Positions 17,695 through 27,057 of a DNA stretch of 64,000 nt are shown here, piece by piece. Location: contig OU365335.1 in the NCBI GenBank assembly GCA_910822395.1, forward strand, positions 744,001-808,000. The letters are read 5' to 3'. Positions within the stretch are counted from its first letter, which is position 1, and each line of letters opens with the position of its first letter. Made by a program: the position numbers and the translations under genes. The DNA comes from Pseudoclavibacter triregionum. GTDB lineage: Bacteria; Actinomycetota; Actinomycetes; Actinomycetales; Microbacteriaceae. Under the pieces are notes generated by a model, which had not been told where the DNA came from, ran no database searches, and worked only from the letters and a program-made list of their open reading frames with translations.

Positions 17695-17872
17695 GGCGGT
17701 CCTCATTCGGGGCGGGGCGGCGGTCGATCGGATGACGGCCGGGCGGCGGGCGGCGGCGGCGGGGAGGGCGCGGGCCGACGGACGCCGACCTCCCGATCCT
17801 ACCAAGCGCGCCCCCGCGGCCCGAGGGCGGCGGGGGCGCGAGGCGGCCGGAGCCGGGCGGCGGGAGCCGCCG

Positions 17873-19048
17873 CTAGAGCTTGAGATCGATCGAGAGCCAC
17901 TGCTTCGCGGCGTTGATGGCGCCGTGCGAGAGGTTCCCCTTCGTGCAGGTGAGCGCGAAGATGAGCTCCGTGCCGGAGCCCGCGAAGGTGCGGGACATGA
18001 CGTACTCGACGTCCTTCCCGCCCTTGTACTCCATCTGGTACTGCGTCATCTCGAGGGTGTCGCCCTGGTTCGTCACGAAGGTCGTCGTGGTGGGCTCGAC
18101 CGTGCCGGTCGCGTTCTCCTTCGTGTCGAGCGTGTAGCGGTTCGCGGTCGGGGTCGCGTCGCTCGCGTCGCTGTAGGGGGCGTTCTGGAACGTCCAGACC
18201 GCGGCCGTGCACTTGCCATCGTCCGACTTGTAGCGCGAGACCGTGCCGCCGTCCACCGACTCGGTCTTCTCGTTGCCGTAGCCGTGGCCGGTGCCGGCGA
18301 AGGCCATCGTGGCGACGGTCGGGGTCGTCTTCTCGGAGAGCGGGATGGTCCGGCCCGTGGCCGCCGGCTGCGTGGGGCCGGCCGAGGCGGTCGGCGTGGG
18401 CGTGGAGGACTGCGTCGGGGCGGTCGTGCTCGTCGTGACGGTCGTCACGCTCGGCGTCGGGGTGTTCGCCTGGTGGTTCCCGAAGGCGCCGGGGAGGACG
18501 ATCCCGAGCACGAGGCCGATGATGGCGACCGCCGCGACGGCGATGAGCGCCCAGCCCCAGATGGGGAAGCCCTTCTTGGGCGGCGTGGAGCCGGAGCCCG
18601 ATCCGCCGCCGTAGGCGCTCGAGCCGTACGAGGTCGCGGTCGAGGACGATCCGGACTGGCCGTAGGCCGAGTAGCCCTGGCCCGAGTCGGCCTGGCCGTA
18701 CTGGGAGTACTGCGAGGTCTGGGGGTACTGCGAGGTCTGGCCGTACTGCGACGTCTGGCCGTAGCCGGCGCCCTGGCCGTACTGCGCCGTCTGGCCGTAG
18801 TCGGTGCTCGAGTACGAGGGCGCGCCCTGGGCCTGGCCGGTGCCGTACATCGGGGCGCCGTAGGGCGAGCCCGGTCCCTGGTACTGGCCGTACGCCTCGG
18901 TCGGCTGCGAGTCCTGCTCGCCGGAGCCGTAGGGCGCGGCGGGGTTCGATCCGTAGCCGCCGCCCTGGCCCGAGTCGCCGTAGGGGGAGGATCCGCCCGC
19001 GCCGTAGCCGGGCTGCTGGCCGTCGGGGTTCCAGCTGGGATTCGTCAT
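17873..19048 (-). CDS. YGQ-repeat membrane protein with extracytoplasmic domain
   Basis: A 391-residue protein. Residues 1-165 are low complexity, rich in Tyr, Gly, Gln and Ser with recurring YGQTSQY units; then a Lys-Lys flanked membrane helix (IWGWALIAVAAVAIIGLVLG, ~172-191), a Thr/Pro/Ser-rich stalk, and a ~190-residue C-terminal domain with two cysteines. It therefore sits in the membrane with a disordered cytoplasmic head and an external domain. The head resembles those of the three proteins at 35.6-39.3 kb, but the C-terminal domain does not. Function unknown. Confidence 0.75.
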   Translation of the reverse strand: MTNPSWNPDGQQPGYGAGGSSPYGDSGQGGGYGSNPAAPYGSGEQDSQPTEAYGQYQGPGSPYGAPMYGTGQAQGAPSYSSTDYGQTAQYGQGAGYGQTSQYGQTSQYPQTSQYSQYGQADSGQGYSAYGQSGSSSTATSYGSSAYGGGSGSGSTPPKKGFPIWGWALIAVAAVAIIGLVLGIVLPGAFGNHQANTPTPSVTTVTTSTTAPTQSSTPTPTASAGPTQPAATGRTIPLSEKTTPTVATMAFAGTGHGYGNEKTESVDGGTVSRYKSDDGKCTAAVWTFQNAPYSDASDATPTANRYTLDTKENATGTVEPTTTTFVTNQGDTLEMTQYQMEYKGGKDVEYVMSRTFAGSGTELIFALTCTKGNLSHGAINAAKQWLSIDLKL

Positions 19049-19166
19049 GATGCTCCTCGGGGGGATGCGTGCCTGCGCCAATCCTCGCACCGAGGGGCCG
19101 ACCCCGCGTCCGCCGCGACGATGATCTTCCGGGGGCGCATGGGAGCATGTGGGCGGAGGTGGCGAG

Positions 19167-19760
19167 ATGAGGATCCGCACGGAGATCACGGGACGGCGCA
19201 CGGCGGTCGAGGGCAGGGAGGCTCTCGTCCTGGAGCGGGCGCTTCCGGCGTCGCTCGAGCGGGCCTGGAAGGCGATCTCGACCGACGAGGGGCTCTCGCC
19301 CTGGATCGGCGAGCTCGAGACGACCCCGGCGGAGGACGGCGGCCTGCCGAAGGTGCGCTTCCGCATGACCTCGGAGTCGCCCGACGCCGAGTGGGATGAC
19401 GTGGACCTCCGCGCCTGCGAGCCGCGCGAGCGCGTCGAGCTCGTGACGGCGAACGGCTGGCACCTCGGGATGAAGCTCGCCGCGACGGGCCCCGAGTCGG
19501 CGGCGCTGCGCTTCGTGCACCGGCTGCCGGAGCCCTCCGACCTCGAGGGCGTCGACTGGATCGGCATCGGCTGGGAGTACTACCTCGACCGGCTCGAGCG
19601 CTCGCTCGCCGGCGACGACCCGAGCGAGATCTCGTGGGAGCGCGGCGGCTACGAGGAGCTGCGCCGCGAGTACGGCGACCTCTTCGGACTGCGCGCCGAC
19701 AGCGACGCCGCAGCCGTGCTCAACACCGCCGAGGCCGAACGCGCCGAGTCGAGCGAGTAG
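19167..19760 (+). CDS. START-like (SRPBCC/AHSA1-type) domain protein
   Basis: A 197-residue protein. I start at ATG 19167, 7 bases after GGAGG, rather than the GTG 18 bases earlier. Residues 20-150 fit the activator-of-Hsp90-like SRPBCC fold: VLERALPASLERAWKAISTD at the start, SPWIGELET and a WDDVDLRACEPRERVEL strand pair. Such domains bind hydrophobic ligands. Natural ligand unknown. It is convergent with panD, 6 bases apart. Confidence 0.75.
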   Translation: MRIRTEITGRRTAVEGREALVLERALPASLERAWKAISTDEGLSPWIGELETTPAEDGGLPKVRFRMTSESPDAEWDDVDLRACEPRERVELVTANGWHLGMKLAATGPESAALRFVHRLPEPSDLEGVDWIGIGWEYYLDRLERSLAGDDPSEISWERGGYEELRREYGDLFGLRADSDAAAVLNTAEAERAESSE

Positions 19761-19766
19761 CGACCG

Positions 19767-20243
19767 CTAGGAGGTCGCCGAGTCCTCGGCGTTGGCCTCC
19801 TCGGAGGCGTCGCCGAGCGTCCACTGCGGCGGGGTGATCGAGCCGGTCGGGCGCTGGACGCCCTCGATCATGCCCTCCGCCGGGTCGGCGCCGACCTGGA
19901 CGATCCGGTTCGCCGCATCGACGTGGACGACGGACGGCGTGAAGCTCGCGGCCTCGTCGCAGTCCATGAGGCCGTAGGCCATGATGATGACGAGGTCGCC
20001 GACCGCGCCGAGGCGGGCCGCGGCGCCGTTGAGGCCGATGACGCCCGTGCCGCGCTCGCCCGGGATGAGGTAGGTCTCGAAGCGCGCCCCGTTGTTCACG
20101 TTGACGATCGTGACCTGCTGGCCGGGCAGGAGCTTCGCGGCGTCGAGGAGCTCCTCGTCGACGGTGCACGAGCCGACGTAGTGGAGATCCGCCTGCGTCA
20201 CCGTCGCGCGGTGGATCTTCGAAGTGAACATCGTGCGGAGCAT
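19767..20243 (-). CDS. panD: Aspartate 1-decarboxylase proenzyme
   Basis: A 158-residue pyruvoyl enzyme making beta-alanine from aspartate for pantothenate and CoA. The proenzyme begins [15 protein letters not shown] and self-cleaves at Gly24-Ser25 in YVGSCTVDE, turning the serine into the pyruvoyl group; Lys9 and Tyr58-region residues are conserved. The ~30-residue acidic C-terminal tail is longer than in E. coli. Other pantothenate genes are not adjacent. Confidence 0.96.
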   Translation of the reverse strand: MLRTMFTSKIHRATVTQADLHYVGSCTVDEELLDAAKLLPGQQVTIVNVNNGARFETYLIPGERGTGVIGLNGAAARLGAVGDLVIIMAYGLMDCDEAASFTPSVVHVDAANRIVQVGADPAEGMIEGVQRPTGSITPPQWTLGDASEEANAEDSATS

Positions 20244-20354
20244 GGGGGCGCCTCCAGTGCGGTCGTCGGCCGCGGCGGCGGCCCGCAGGATCGTACCAAG
20301 GGGGGCCCGTGCGGCCCGGGGGCGGGCGAGTCGGATCGCCGACGGGACGCCGGC

Positions 20355-20996
20355 CTAGGACCAGGCCTTCACCTCGACGTCCATCCCGCTCGAGATCGGC
20401 AGCGAGGCGCGCACCTCGAGCGTGACTCCCGGCGCGAGCGTCGCCTCGATCGAGCGCGCGGTCGAGCCGTGCGAGGAGCCGCTCCAGGTGAGCTTCGCCT
20501 CGGCCGACTCGCCGGGCCCGAGCGTGACCGGCTTCGACGATCCCGAGCCGTCGACGGTCACGTCGAGCGCCGAGCCGCGATCGGAGAGGAAGCGGAGCTC
20601 CGGCACGGCGTCGATCGTGCAGGCCGAGCGGCCCGTGTTCGTCACGACGAGCGTGCGCGACTTCGATCCGCCGCCCTCGATCGAGAGCTCGAGGTCGCGG
20701 GCTCGGCACTCCCCCGCCTCGGAGGTCGAGCTGTGCGTCGGCGAGGCGCTCGGGCCGTGCGAGGAGCCGGACGTCGAGGAGGGTGCGCCCGCGCCGCCCG
20801 CGGACGACTCGTCGGAGGAGCCGTCCTCGCTGGCCTCCGGGATCGAGGTCTGGGTTGCCCACTGCGACCCGGCATCCGCGCTGGGACCGGCGCCGCCGGA
20901 GGCGAGGTGGAGGGCGGTGGCGACGACGATGGCCGCGACGACGACGAGGCCGACGACGGCGACCGCGATGCCGATGAAGCGGCGGCCGCCGGTCAT
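20355..20996 (-). CDS. DUF4232-type membrane-anchored protein
   Basis: A 213-residue protein with an N-terminal membrane helix (residues ~6-31), a Ser/Gly/Thr-rich disordered stalk, and a C-terminal ~120-residue beta-rich domain beginning at ECRARDLELSIEGG with paired cysteines (ECRAR and SACTID), as in actinobacterial DUF4232 domains. It should face the outside. Its ATG overlaps the stop of a Pro/Gly-rich upstream reading frame, which may be its lost cytoplasmic head. Confidence 0.75.
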   Translation of the reverse strand: MTGGRRFIGIAVAVVGLVVVAAIVVATALHLASGGAGPSADAGSQWATQTSIPEASEDGSSDESSAGGAGAPSSTSGSSHGPSASPTHSSTSEAGECRARDLELSIEGGGSKSRTLVVTNTGRSACTIDAVPELRFLSDRGSALDVTVDGSGSSKPVTLGPGESAEAKLTWSGSSHGSTARSIEATLAPGVTLEVRASLPISSGMDVEVKAWS

Positions 20997-21139
20997 GCCG
21001 AGGAGCCGCCGAGGTGCGCGCCGCCCTGGTGCCCGGCGGGGGCCGGCGGGTAGGCGGCACCGGGGCCGCCCGTGTCGCCGGGACCATTCGGCCCGCCCAT
21101 GCCCGGAAGGCGCGGCGGCGGGGGCGGCGGCTGGGTCAT
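20993..21139 (-). CDS. Proline/glycine-rich 48-residue reading frame
   Basis: Starts MTQPPPPPRLPGMGG and is made only of Pro, Gly, Ala, His and small residues; no fold expected. Its TGA overlaps the ATG of the DUF4232 gene (ATGA). It looks like the cytoplasmic proline-rich head that often precedes the membrane helix in such proteins. So it is either a separate coupled gene or part of one protein split by a frameshift. A TATCCT hexamer 9 bases before the ATG would fit a leaderless promoter. Confidence 0.45.
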   Translation of the reverse strand: MTQPPPPPPRLPGMGGPNGPGDTGGPGAAYPPAPAGHQGGAHLGGSSA

Positions 21140-21393
21140 GACCCGAAGGATACGGAATCCGCCCGAGCCGGCGCCTCGGCCCGGGGGACTGCCTCGGGCC
21201 TCGCCGTCGGTCGCCGTCTGTCCTCGCCATCCACCCTCGCCGCCCGCCGGGCTGCGGCTCCCTCTGGACTCCCCGCCCGCGCATCCCTAGGCTTCCCTCG
21301 GCCCCGACACCCCGGGGCCGGAACGGCGGCCCCACCAGGGCCCGAGACGACGAGGTCTCGGCCAGCAGCCGAGCCTCCGCGACAGGAGGACCG

Positions 21394-22824
21394 ATGCGCG
21401 ACGACGCGCGCCGACCGCAGCGCATGCACGACCACTCGGACGAGACGAAGGCCATCGTCGACCTCGTCCTCGACTACTCGCGCCGGCGGGTGCTCTTCGA
21501 GGACGTCCCCCTCGACAAGCCGCTCTCGCCGCGAGAGCTTCGCCGGCTCGTGCCGCCGACGGTGACCGAGGACGGCATCGGCGCGACGCGCGCCCTCGCG
21601 GTCTTCGAGAACGTGCTCGCCCCCGCGTGCCTCTCGGTCGACAACCCGAGCTACGTCGCCTTCATCCCCTCCGCGCCCTCGAAGGCGGCCATCGCCTTCG
21701 ACCTCGTCGTCTCGGCCTCGGCGGTCTACGGCGGCTCGTGGCTCGAGGGATCCGGCGCGGTCTACGCCGAGAACGAGGTGCTGCGGACGCTCGCCGCGGA
21801 GTTCGGCCTCCCTGAGGGCGCCGGCGGCGTCTTCGTGCAGGGCGGCACGATCGGCAACCTCTCCGCCCTCGTCGCGGCCCGCGACCACGCCCGCCGAGCC
21901 CGCGAGGAGGCGGGCCTCGGCCGCCCCGAGGAATGGATCGTCGTGTGCTCGGACGAGGCGCACTCCTCGATCGCCTCGGCCGCCCGCGTCATGGACGTCC
22001 GCGCGATCGCGGCCCCCGCCGACGCGGAGGGGCGCCTGCGGGCGGACGCCGTCCGGCCCATCCTCGACGAGCACGGCGACGCGGTCTTCGCGATCGTCGC
22101 GACGGCAGGATCGACGAACTTCGGCATCGTCGACGACCTCGAGTCGCTCGGCGAGCTCGCGTCGGAGCGGGGCGTGTGGCTCCACGTCGACGGCGCCTAC
22201 GGTCTCGCCGCGGCCCTCGCGCCGGAGGCCCGCGAGAGGTTCCGCGGCCTCCATCGCGCCGACTCGCTCATCGTCGACCCGCACAAGTGGCTCTTCGCGC
22301 CCTTCGACGCCTGCGCGCTCCTCTACCGCGACCCCTCGATCGCGCGCGCTGCGCACACGCAGACGGCGGGCTACCTCGACCCGCTCACCGAGGGCACGGA
22401 CTGGAACCCCTCGGACTTCTCGATCCAGCTCACGCGCCGGGCGCGCGGCCTGCCGCTCTGGTTCTCGATGGCGACGTACGGCCTCGGCGCGTACCGGGAG
22501 GCGATCTCCGCGAACCTCGCGACGGCGCGGAAGGTCGCGGCGGCCGTGCGCGAGCGGCCGTGGCTCACGCTCGTCCGCGAGCCCGAGCTCTCGGTCGTCG
22601 TCTTCGAGCGGGAGGGGTGGACGGCGGCCGACTACGCCGACTGGTCGGCGCGGCTCCTCGAGGAGCAGCGCGCCTTCGTCACGCCCTCCTCGCATCGCGG
22701 GCGGCCGTGCACGCGCTTCGCGATCGTGAACCCGCGCACGAGTGCGGAGGAGCTCATCGGGCTCCTCGACACGATGGCTCCGGAGGGCGGAGGCGAGACG
22801 GAGGCCGAGGGCGGAGCGGCCTGA
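21394..22824 (+). CDS. Group II pyridoxal-phosphate amino-acid decarboxylase
   Basis: A 476-residue PLP enzyme with the group II decarboxylase signature: the HVDGAYG aspartate that holds the cofactor ring, and the Schiff-base lysine in DSLIVDPHKWLFAPFD around residue 300. Such enzymes decarboxylate aromatic amino acids, glutamate or 2,4-diaminobutyrate; substrate cannot be fixed from sequence. SD ACAGGAGGA precedes the ATG. No adjacent transporter or pathway genes point to a substrate. Confidence 0.88.
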   Translation: MRDDARRPQRMHDHSDETKAIVDLVLDYSRRRVLFEDVPLDKPLSPRELRRLVPPTVTEDGIGATRALAVFENVLAPACLSVDNPSYVAFIPSAPSKAAIAFDLVVSASAVYGGSWLEGSGAVYAENEVLRTLAAEFGLPEGAGGVFVQGGTIGNLSALVAARDHARRAREEAGLGRPEEWIVVCSDEAHSSIASAARVMDVRAIAAPADAEGRLRADAVRPILDEHGDAVFAIVATAGSTNFGIVDDLESLGELASERGVWLHVDGAYGLAAALAPEARERFRGLHRADSLIVDPHKWLFAPFDACALLYRDPSIARAAHTQTAGYLDPLTEGTDWNPSDFSIQLTRRARGLPLWFSMATYGLGAYREAISANLATARKVAAAVRERPWLTLVREPELSVVVFEREGWTAADYADWSARLLEEQRAFVTPSSHRGRPCTRFAIVNPRTSAEELIGLLDTMAPEGGGETEAEGGAA

Positions 22825-22954
22825 GATCCGCTCGGCTTCCTCAGAGTCCGCCGGGATGCCTTGCGGACCGCGGCGCGTCCGCGGGAAGGTGGCGGCGAGG
22901 CCGCATCCGTCCCCGCATTCCGCGCGTGAGCGCATCACCGAAAGGCATTCCCCG

Positions 22955-23401
22955 ATGGCGAAGCTCGTCTCCTACTTCAACTTCCCCGGCACCACGGCCG
23001 AGGCCATGGCCTTCTACCAGTCGATCTTCGGCGGCGAGCTCACGCGCGCGACCTATGCCGACTTCCAGGCCGTCCCCGCCGACCACGAGCACGCGAACCG
23101 CATCATGCACTCGCAGCTCATCGGCGACGTCGTCACCCTCATGGCCGCCGACGAGCTCCCGGGCATGGGCCCGGAGGTGACCTACGGCAACAACGTCACG
23201 ATGGCGTTCGTCGGCCCGGAGATGGAGCTCTTCCAGGGGTACTTCGACAAGCTCGCCGAGGGCGGCGAGGTGCTCATGCCGATCGCGCAGCAGGTCTGGG
23301 GCGACTACTACGGCATGGTCAAGGACAAGTACGGCATCGGCTGGATGTTCAACATCGACAACCCCGAGGCGCAGGACCAGCGCAAGATGGCTGAGGCGTA
23401 G
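22955..23401 (+). CDS. VOC/PhnB-like protein
   Basis: A 148-residue member of the vicinal-oxygen-chelate fold, PhnB/glyoxalase-like subgroup: opens with SYFNFPGTTAEAMAFYQSIF and has the paired GGEVLMPIAQQVWGDYYGM element. Metal ligands typical of true glyoxalases are not obvious. Enzymatic role unknown. Two related genes lie at 27-28 kb. Confidence 0.85.
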   Translation: MAKLVSYFNFPGTTAEAMAFYQSIFGGELTRATYADFQAVPADHEHANRIMHSQLIGDVVTLMAADELPGMGPEVTYGNNVTMAFVGPEMELFQGYFDKLAEGGEVLMPIAQQVWGDYYGMVKDKYGIGWMFNIDNPEAQDQRKMAEA

Positions 23402-23489
23402 GCCCCGGTCTCACGGCCTCCGAGCCTCTTCGACGGCCCCGCGCCCGCTCCCCCGAGCCGGCCCGGGGCCGTCGGCGTTCCGGCCGCGC

Positions 23490-24092
23490 TCAGGGGCGGA
23501 GAGAGCGGGCCTTCGCGAGGGCGAGGGCGTGGGCGGCCTCGTTGAGGGGGTCGCCGCGGTGGGCGCGGACGTGCTCGAGCGCGAGGGCGGATGGCGGGAG
23601 GCCGGCCCCCTCGAGCCGCCCGCGCGCCTCGGCCAGGGCCGCGAGCGCCCGCTCGAGCTCGGCTCCGGCCGGTCCCTCGACGGACCTCCCCTGCGAGACC
23701 GCCCGGCGCAGCGCCGCGAGCGCCGCCGTGCTGTCGGTGAGCACGCGGGCGCGCATCGGCGGCCGCTCGAGGAGCGCCTCGAGGGCGAGGGCGATCCCGC
23801 GGAGCTCCGCGGCGAGGGTGTCGGCGGGCGCCGACTCGGCGCCCTGCGCGCCGTCCGAGGCGACCCAGGCGGCCGCGGCGACGGCCGACGAGGGCTCGGG
23901 ATGCGGGCGGGACGGCAGGAGCGAGGCGTCGGTCGCGAGGACGAGGACCGGCTCGCGGGCCCCGGGCGTCTCCCCCGCGAGCTCCGCGGCAGCACCGCGG
24001 GAGCCGCGGGTCGAGGCGGCCGTGGCCTCGGCCTCCGCGCGACAGCGCAGCGCGGCGCCCCGGCGGATCCTGCCGCGCGCGCTCCGAGCCAT
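23490..24092 (-). CDS. RNase H-fold protein, probably altered active site
   Basis: A 200-residue protein. After an Arg/Ala-rich N-terminus (~50 residues) comes an RNase HI-like domain: first Asp in LATDASLL, Glu in AAELRGIALALE, second Asp in LTDSTAAL, His in EHVRAHRGD. The position of the last catalytic Asp (normally NExxD) reads NEAAHALA, with His instead. Hydrolysis of RNA in RNA-DNA hybrids is therefore uncertain. Start MARSARG has SD GGGAGCGG directly before it; another ATG lies 21 bases upstream. Confidence 0.65.
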   Translation of the reverse strand: MARSARGRIRRGAALRCRAEAEATAASTRGSRGAAAELAGETPGAREPVLVLATDASLLPSRPHPEPSSAVAAAAWVASDGAQGAESAPADTLAAELRGIALALEALLERPPMRARVLTDSTAALAALRRAVSQGRSVEGPAGAELERALAALAEARGRLEGAGLPPSALALEHVRAHRGDPLNEAAHALALAKARSLRP

Positions 24093-24122
24093 CCGCCGCT
24101 CCCTGCCTCTCACCCGCGGCCT

Positions 24123-24883
24123 CTAGCCCGCGACGAGCTGGATGACGCCGCGGATGAGCGCCGCCGCGCCGCCCGCGCCCGCGAGCACCATGGCGAGGCT
24201 CTGCGCGCCGTCGTGCGAGACGCGCTTCGAGAGCTTCGTGCCGATGGCGATGCCGATGAGGACGACCGCGATGATCGCGGGCAGCGCCCACCACGGCGGC
24301 GCCTCCGAGAAGCCGCTCGCCCCGATGACCGACTTCAGCGCGACCGACATGGCGCCCATGCCGAGGAAGATCGGCTGGAGGGTCGCGGCGAAGGGCGACT
24401 GCTCCCAGCGCGAGAGCCGCGAGTAGACGACGAGCCCGGGGCGCCGACGCCCGCGGTCGTGTTGAAGGCGCCGCCGACGAAGCCCGAGACGGCGAGCGTC
24501 GGGAGGTTGTCCCAGTGCGGGAGCGTCGGCGAGTGGCGGGTGATGAGCACCGCGAGCAGCACGATGCCGCCGATGATGATCTGCAGCCAGGCGTTCGAGA
24601 GCCAGAGCACGAGATACGCGCCGAGCACGGCGCCCGGGGCCGCGAAGAGGAGGACCTGCCAGGCCTTCTTCCACTGGATCCGCTTCCAGACGGCGAAGAT
24701 CATGAGGGAGGCCGAGACGATCGGCGTCGAGTTCGCGGCGAAGACGCCCACGGCCGGCCCGAAGAGGAGCACGAACACCGGGGCGACGATGAGGCCGACG
24801 CCCGCGCCCGCGAGGCGCTGCAGCACGACCCCGATGAGGAGGGCGGTCACGGCGACGGCGAGCTGCCACGGCTCGTGGATCAT
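24123..24883 (-). pseudogene. Frameshifted TauE/SafE-family sulfite-exporter-like permease
   Basis: The 5' part (MIHEPWQLAVAVTALLIG to FVGGAFNTTAGVGAPG) and the 3' part (LVVYSRLSRWEQ onward to the stop) are in different frames but make one continuous TauE/SafE (DUF81) permease of about 253 residues with eight or so helices. The break is near 24431-24442, where one G/C seems missing; total length is 761 bases, one short of a whole number of codons. Real decay and a sequencing or assembly indel are both possible. Family members export sulfite or organosulfur anions. Confidence 0.8.
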
Positions 24884-25025
24884 GCGTCGCCTCCGGTCAC
24901 CCGACGAGGGTACTCCCGCGGTCGGATCTTGCTTCCCCGCGAGTCCCGCCGCCTCGCCATCAGGCAGAATCCCTGCGGCGCGGCTCCTCCGTGGGCGTCG
25001 CCCGAGGAGGGGGTACGGAGACGCG

Positions 25026-25931
25026 ATGTCGGCTGCGGGCGAGGGGATCTTCGGGACGGGCCCGTCGTTCCCGCTCGTCGTGTTCATCATCTATGCGGCG
25101 ATCATGATCGTCATCCGGATCGCTTCGGCGTCGATGCACGGTCGGCGGGCGACCGAGCAGGACGGCTGACCGCGCGTCCCGGGCGTCGTCGTCGATCTGC
25201 TGCGCGAGGCCGGCGCCGGCGAGCGGCGCGTCGTCGAGTACACGGTGCCGGACGGCCGAACGCTCCGGTCGGTGCCGTTCGCCTCCCCCCGCTCGTCGGC
25301 GTACGCGACCGGCGACCGCGTCGACCTCGTCGTCGACCCCGCCGACGCCTCGCGGGTCGCCGTCCCCGGTTCGTCGGCCCGGATCGCGCGGAACCGCCTG
25401 TCGAGCGTGGGGGTGAGCGTGCTCATCCTCATCGCCGCCATCATCTTCTTCGCGATCCGCAGCGGCGCCGACAAGGGAAGCCCGCTGCTCCGCTCGGGCC
25501 TGGAGCTCGTCCCGACGCTGCTACCGATCCTGCTGGCGGTCATCGGCGGGGGCGTCGCCATCGGCATCCTGCGCGCCGGCCGCGTGCCCGCGGACGCAGT
25601 CCGCACCACGACCGAGATCGTCGACATCGCCGTCATCCGGCGCGCCCGCTCGGACGGGCGCCCTCGGTACTCGCGCCTTCCGATCTTCGAGTTCCCGACC
25701 CGGGACGGCCGCAAGATCGTCGGCCAGAGCCAGGTCTGGTTCTCGGGCGGCGTCTTCGACATCGGAAAGCGGGTCGAGCTCCGCTACGACCCCGCGGACC
25801 CTCGCCGGTTCTGGACCTCCACCTCGGTCGGCTCGATCTTCGGCGTCGCGCTCGGCCTCGTGTTCGTCATGGTCGGCATCGGCGTATTCCTCGTCGCGAG
25901 CCCGCTCTCGCCGCTGCGGATGGGAGGCTAG
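25026..25931 (+). pseudogene. DUF3592-domain membrane protein interrupted by an in-frame TGA
   Basis: The frame opens at MSAAGEGIFGTGPSFPLVVF (SD GGAG), stops at TGA 25167-25169 after 47 residues, and then continues in the same frame with clear protein sequence (PRVPGVVVDLLREAGAGERR) that completes the first DUF3592 beta-domain. Two membrane helices and a second DUF3592 unit follow. A Trp/Arg-to-stop change (for example CGA to TGA) would explain this. Restart at the GTG 25245 would yield a protein lacking the start of domain one. Function of DUF3592 proteins is unknown. Confidence 0.7.
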
Positions 25932-25935
25932 GGGC

Positions 25936-26226
25936 ATGATCGCGGACCTCGCCGGATTCGTCGCCGCGGCCGTCCAGCTCGCCGAGGGCTCCGGCTCGAG
26001 CGACGGCGTCTTCGTCGGCCTCGTCGCCGGCGCGCTCGGCATTTTCAGCGTCATCGGCGGCATCGTGCAGCTCGCGACCGGACGCGGGAAGCCCGTCGAG
26101 CGCTGGCGGCGCGGCTCGTCGAACACGCGCTGGGCGCCGTGGCCGATCCCGGGCATCACCTACCTCGCGCTCGGCCTGCTCCTGCTCGCCGTGGCGGGCT
26201 CGGCGTTCGGCTCGCTCGCGGGCTAG
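25936..26226 (+). CDS. Small membrane protein
   Basis: A 96-residue protein with two or three hydrophobic helices (residues ~22-45 and ~70-92) and a basic loop (GRGKPVERWRRGSSNTRW). It begins 5 bases after the DUF3592 stop, so it is likely cotranscribed with it. Its stop overlaps that of the convergent TetR gene by four bases. Unknown function. Confidence 0.6.
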   Translation: MIADLAGFVAAAVQLAEGSGSSDGVFVGLVAGALGIFSVIGGIVQLATGRGKPVERWRRGSSNTRWAPWPIPGITYLALGLLLLAVAGSAFGSLAG

Positions 26227-26981
26227 CCGCCCGAGGGCTCGCCCGAAGGGTCGCCTTCCGGCGGGGACGCCGTCGGCGCAGGCGCCCGGCCTGCCGGCAT
26301 CTCGATGGGCGTGCGGACGCCGAGATCCGACACCCCCGTGATGCCGCGCGTGATCGCGTGGACGACCTGCATCCCGAGCCCCATCGCCGCCGGGCGCGGC
26401 AGCTCGCGCATCGGGCCCTGCGTGGCGAGCGTCGCGAAGCCGTGCACGGTCGACCAGCAGGTCGCGGCGACGACGTCCGCCCGCCCCGGGCTCACGACCT
26501 CGAGGCGGACGAGCTCGGCGATCGCGCCCTGGAGCCGCTCATACGGCGTCGGCGGCGCGCCCTCCTCGGAGCGGGTCTCGGCGAGGTCGTCGAGGCCGAA
26601 GAGGGCCGTCTCGAAGAGCCCCGGCTCCGCGAGCGCCGCGGCGACGTAGCCCTCGCCGATCGCCGCGAGATCGCGCGCGGCGATGACCTCCGGCGACCCC
26701 TGGCGGACGACCTGGCCGAGGCGCCGGGCCATCTCCTCGCCGATCCCCCGCAGCGCGACGCGGGAGACGGCGCGCACGAGGGCGTCGCGATCGGCGTAGT
26801 GGCGGTAGGCGGCGCGCGGCGTGACGCCCACGTCGCGGGTCACCTCGCGGAGCCCGATCGCGCGCGGTCCGCCCTCGCGGGCCCGGGCGATCGCGGCCTC
26901 CAGAAGCGCCTCGGCGAGCTGCCCGTGGTGGTACGGGCGCTCGTTTCCTGAAGATCCGGTGTGAGGGGTTGCCGGGCTCAT
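26223..26981 (-). CDS. TetR-family repressor with WHG-type ligand domain
   Basis: A 252-residue regulator. Residues 15-65 form the TetR helix-turn-helix (LREVTRDVGVTPRAAYRHYADRD). The C-terminal half has the WSTVHGFATL motif of the TetR WHG domain, followed by a disordered Pro/Gly tail. The start follows a TAGACT -10-like hexamer by seven bases, so the mRNA may be leaderless. A perfect palindrome overlaps that hexamer, indicating autorepression and control of the divergent VOC genes. Confidence 0.88.
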   Translation of the reverse strand: MSPATPHTGSSGNERPYHHGQLAEALLEAAIARAREGGPRAIGLREVTRDVGVTPRAAYRHYADRDALVRAVSRVALRGIGEEMARRLGQVVRQGSPEVIAARDLAAIGEGYVAAALAEPGLFETALFGLDDLAETRSEEGAPPTPYERLQGAIAELVRLEVVSPGRADVVAATCWSTVHGFATLATQGPMRELPRPAAMGLGMQVVHAITRGITGVSDLGVRTPIEMPAGRAPAPTASPPEGDPSGEPSGG

Positions 26982-26989
26982 GTCGCTAA

Positions 26990-27004
26990 GTCTACGTTGT
27001 AGAC
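26990..27004. promoter_or_regulatory. TetR operator palindrome in the divergent promoter
   Basis: GTCTAC-GTT-GTAGAC is a perfect 6+3+6 palindrome. It overlaps the TAGACT (-10 like, 26989-26994, minus strand) seven bases from the tetR start. A related half-site GTATACATCGTGGAC follows at 27010-27024 nearer the divergent VOC gene. Confidence 0.7.
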
Positions 27005-27057
27005 ATCAAGTATACATCGTGGACATCACCGCGGACGACATCGAAAGGATCACGACC

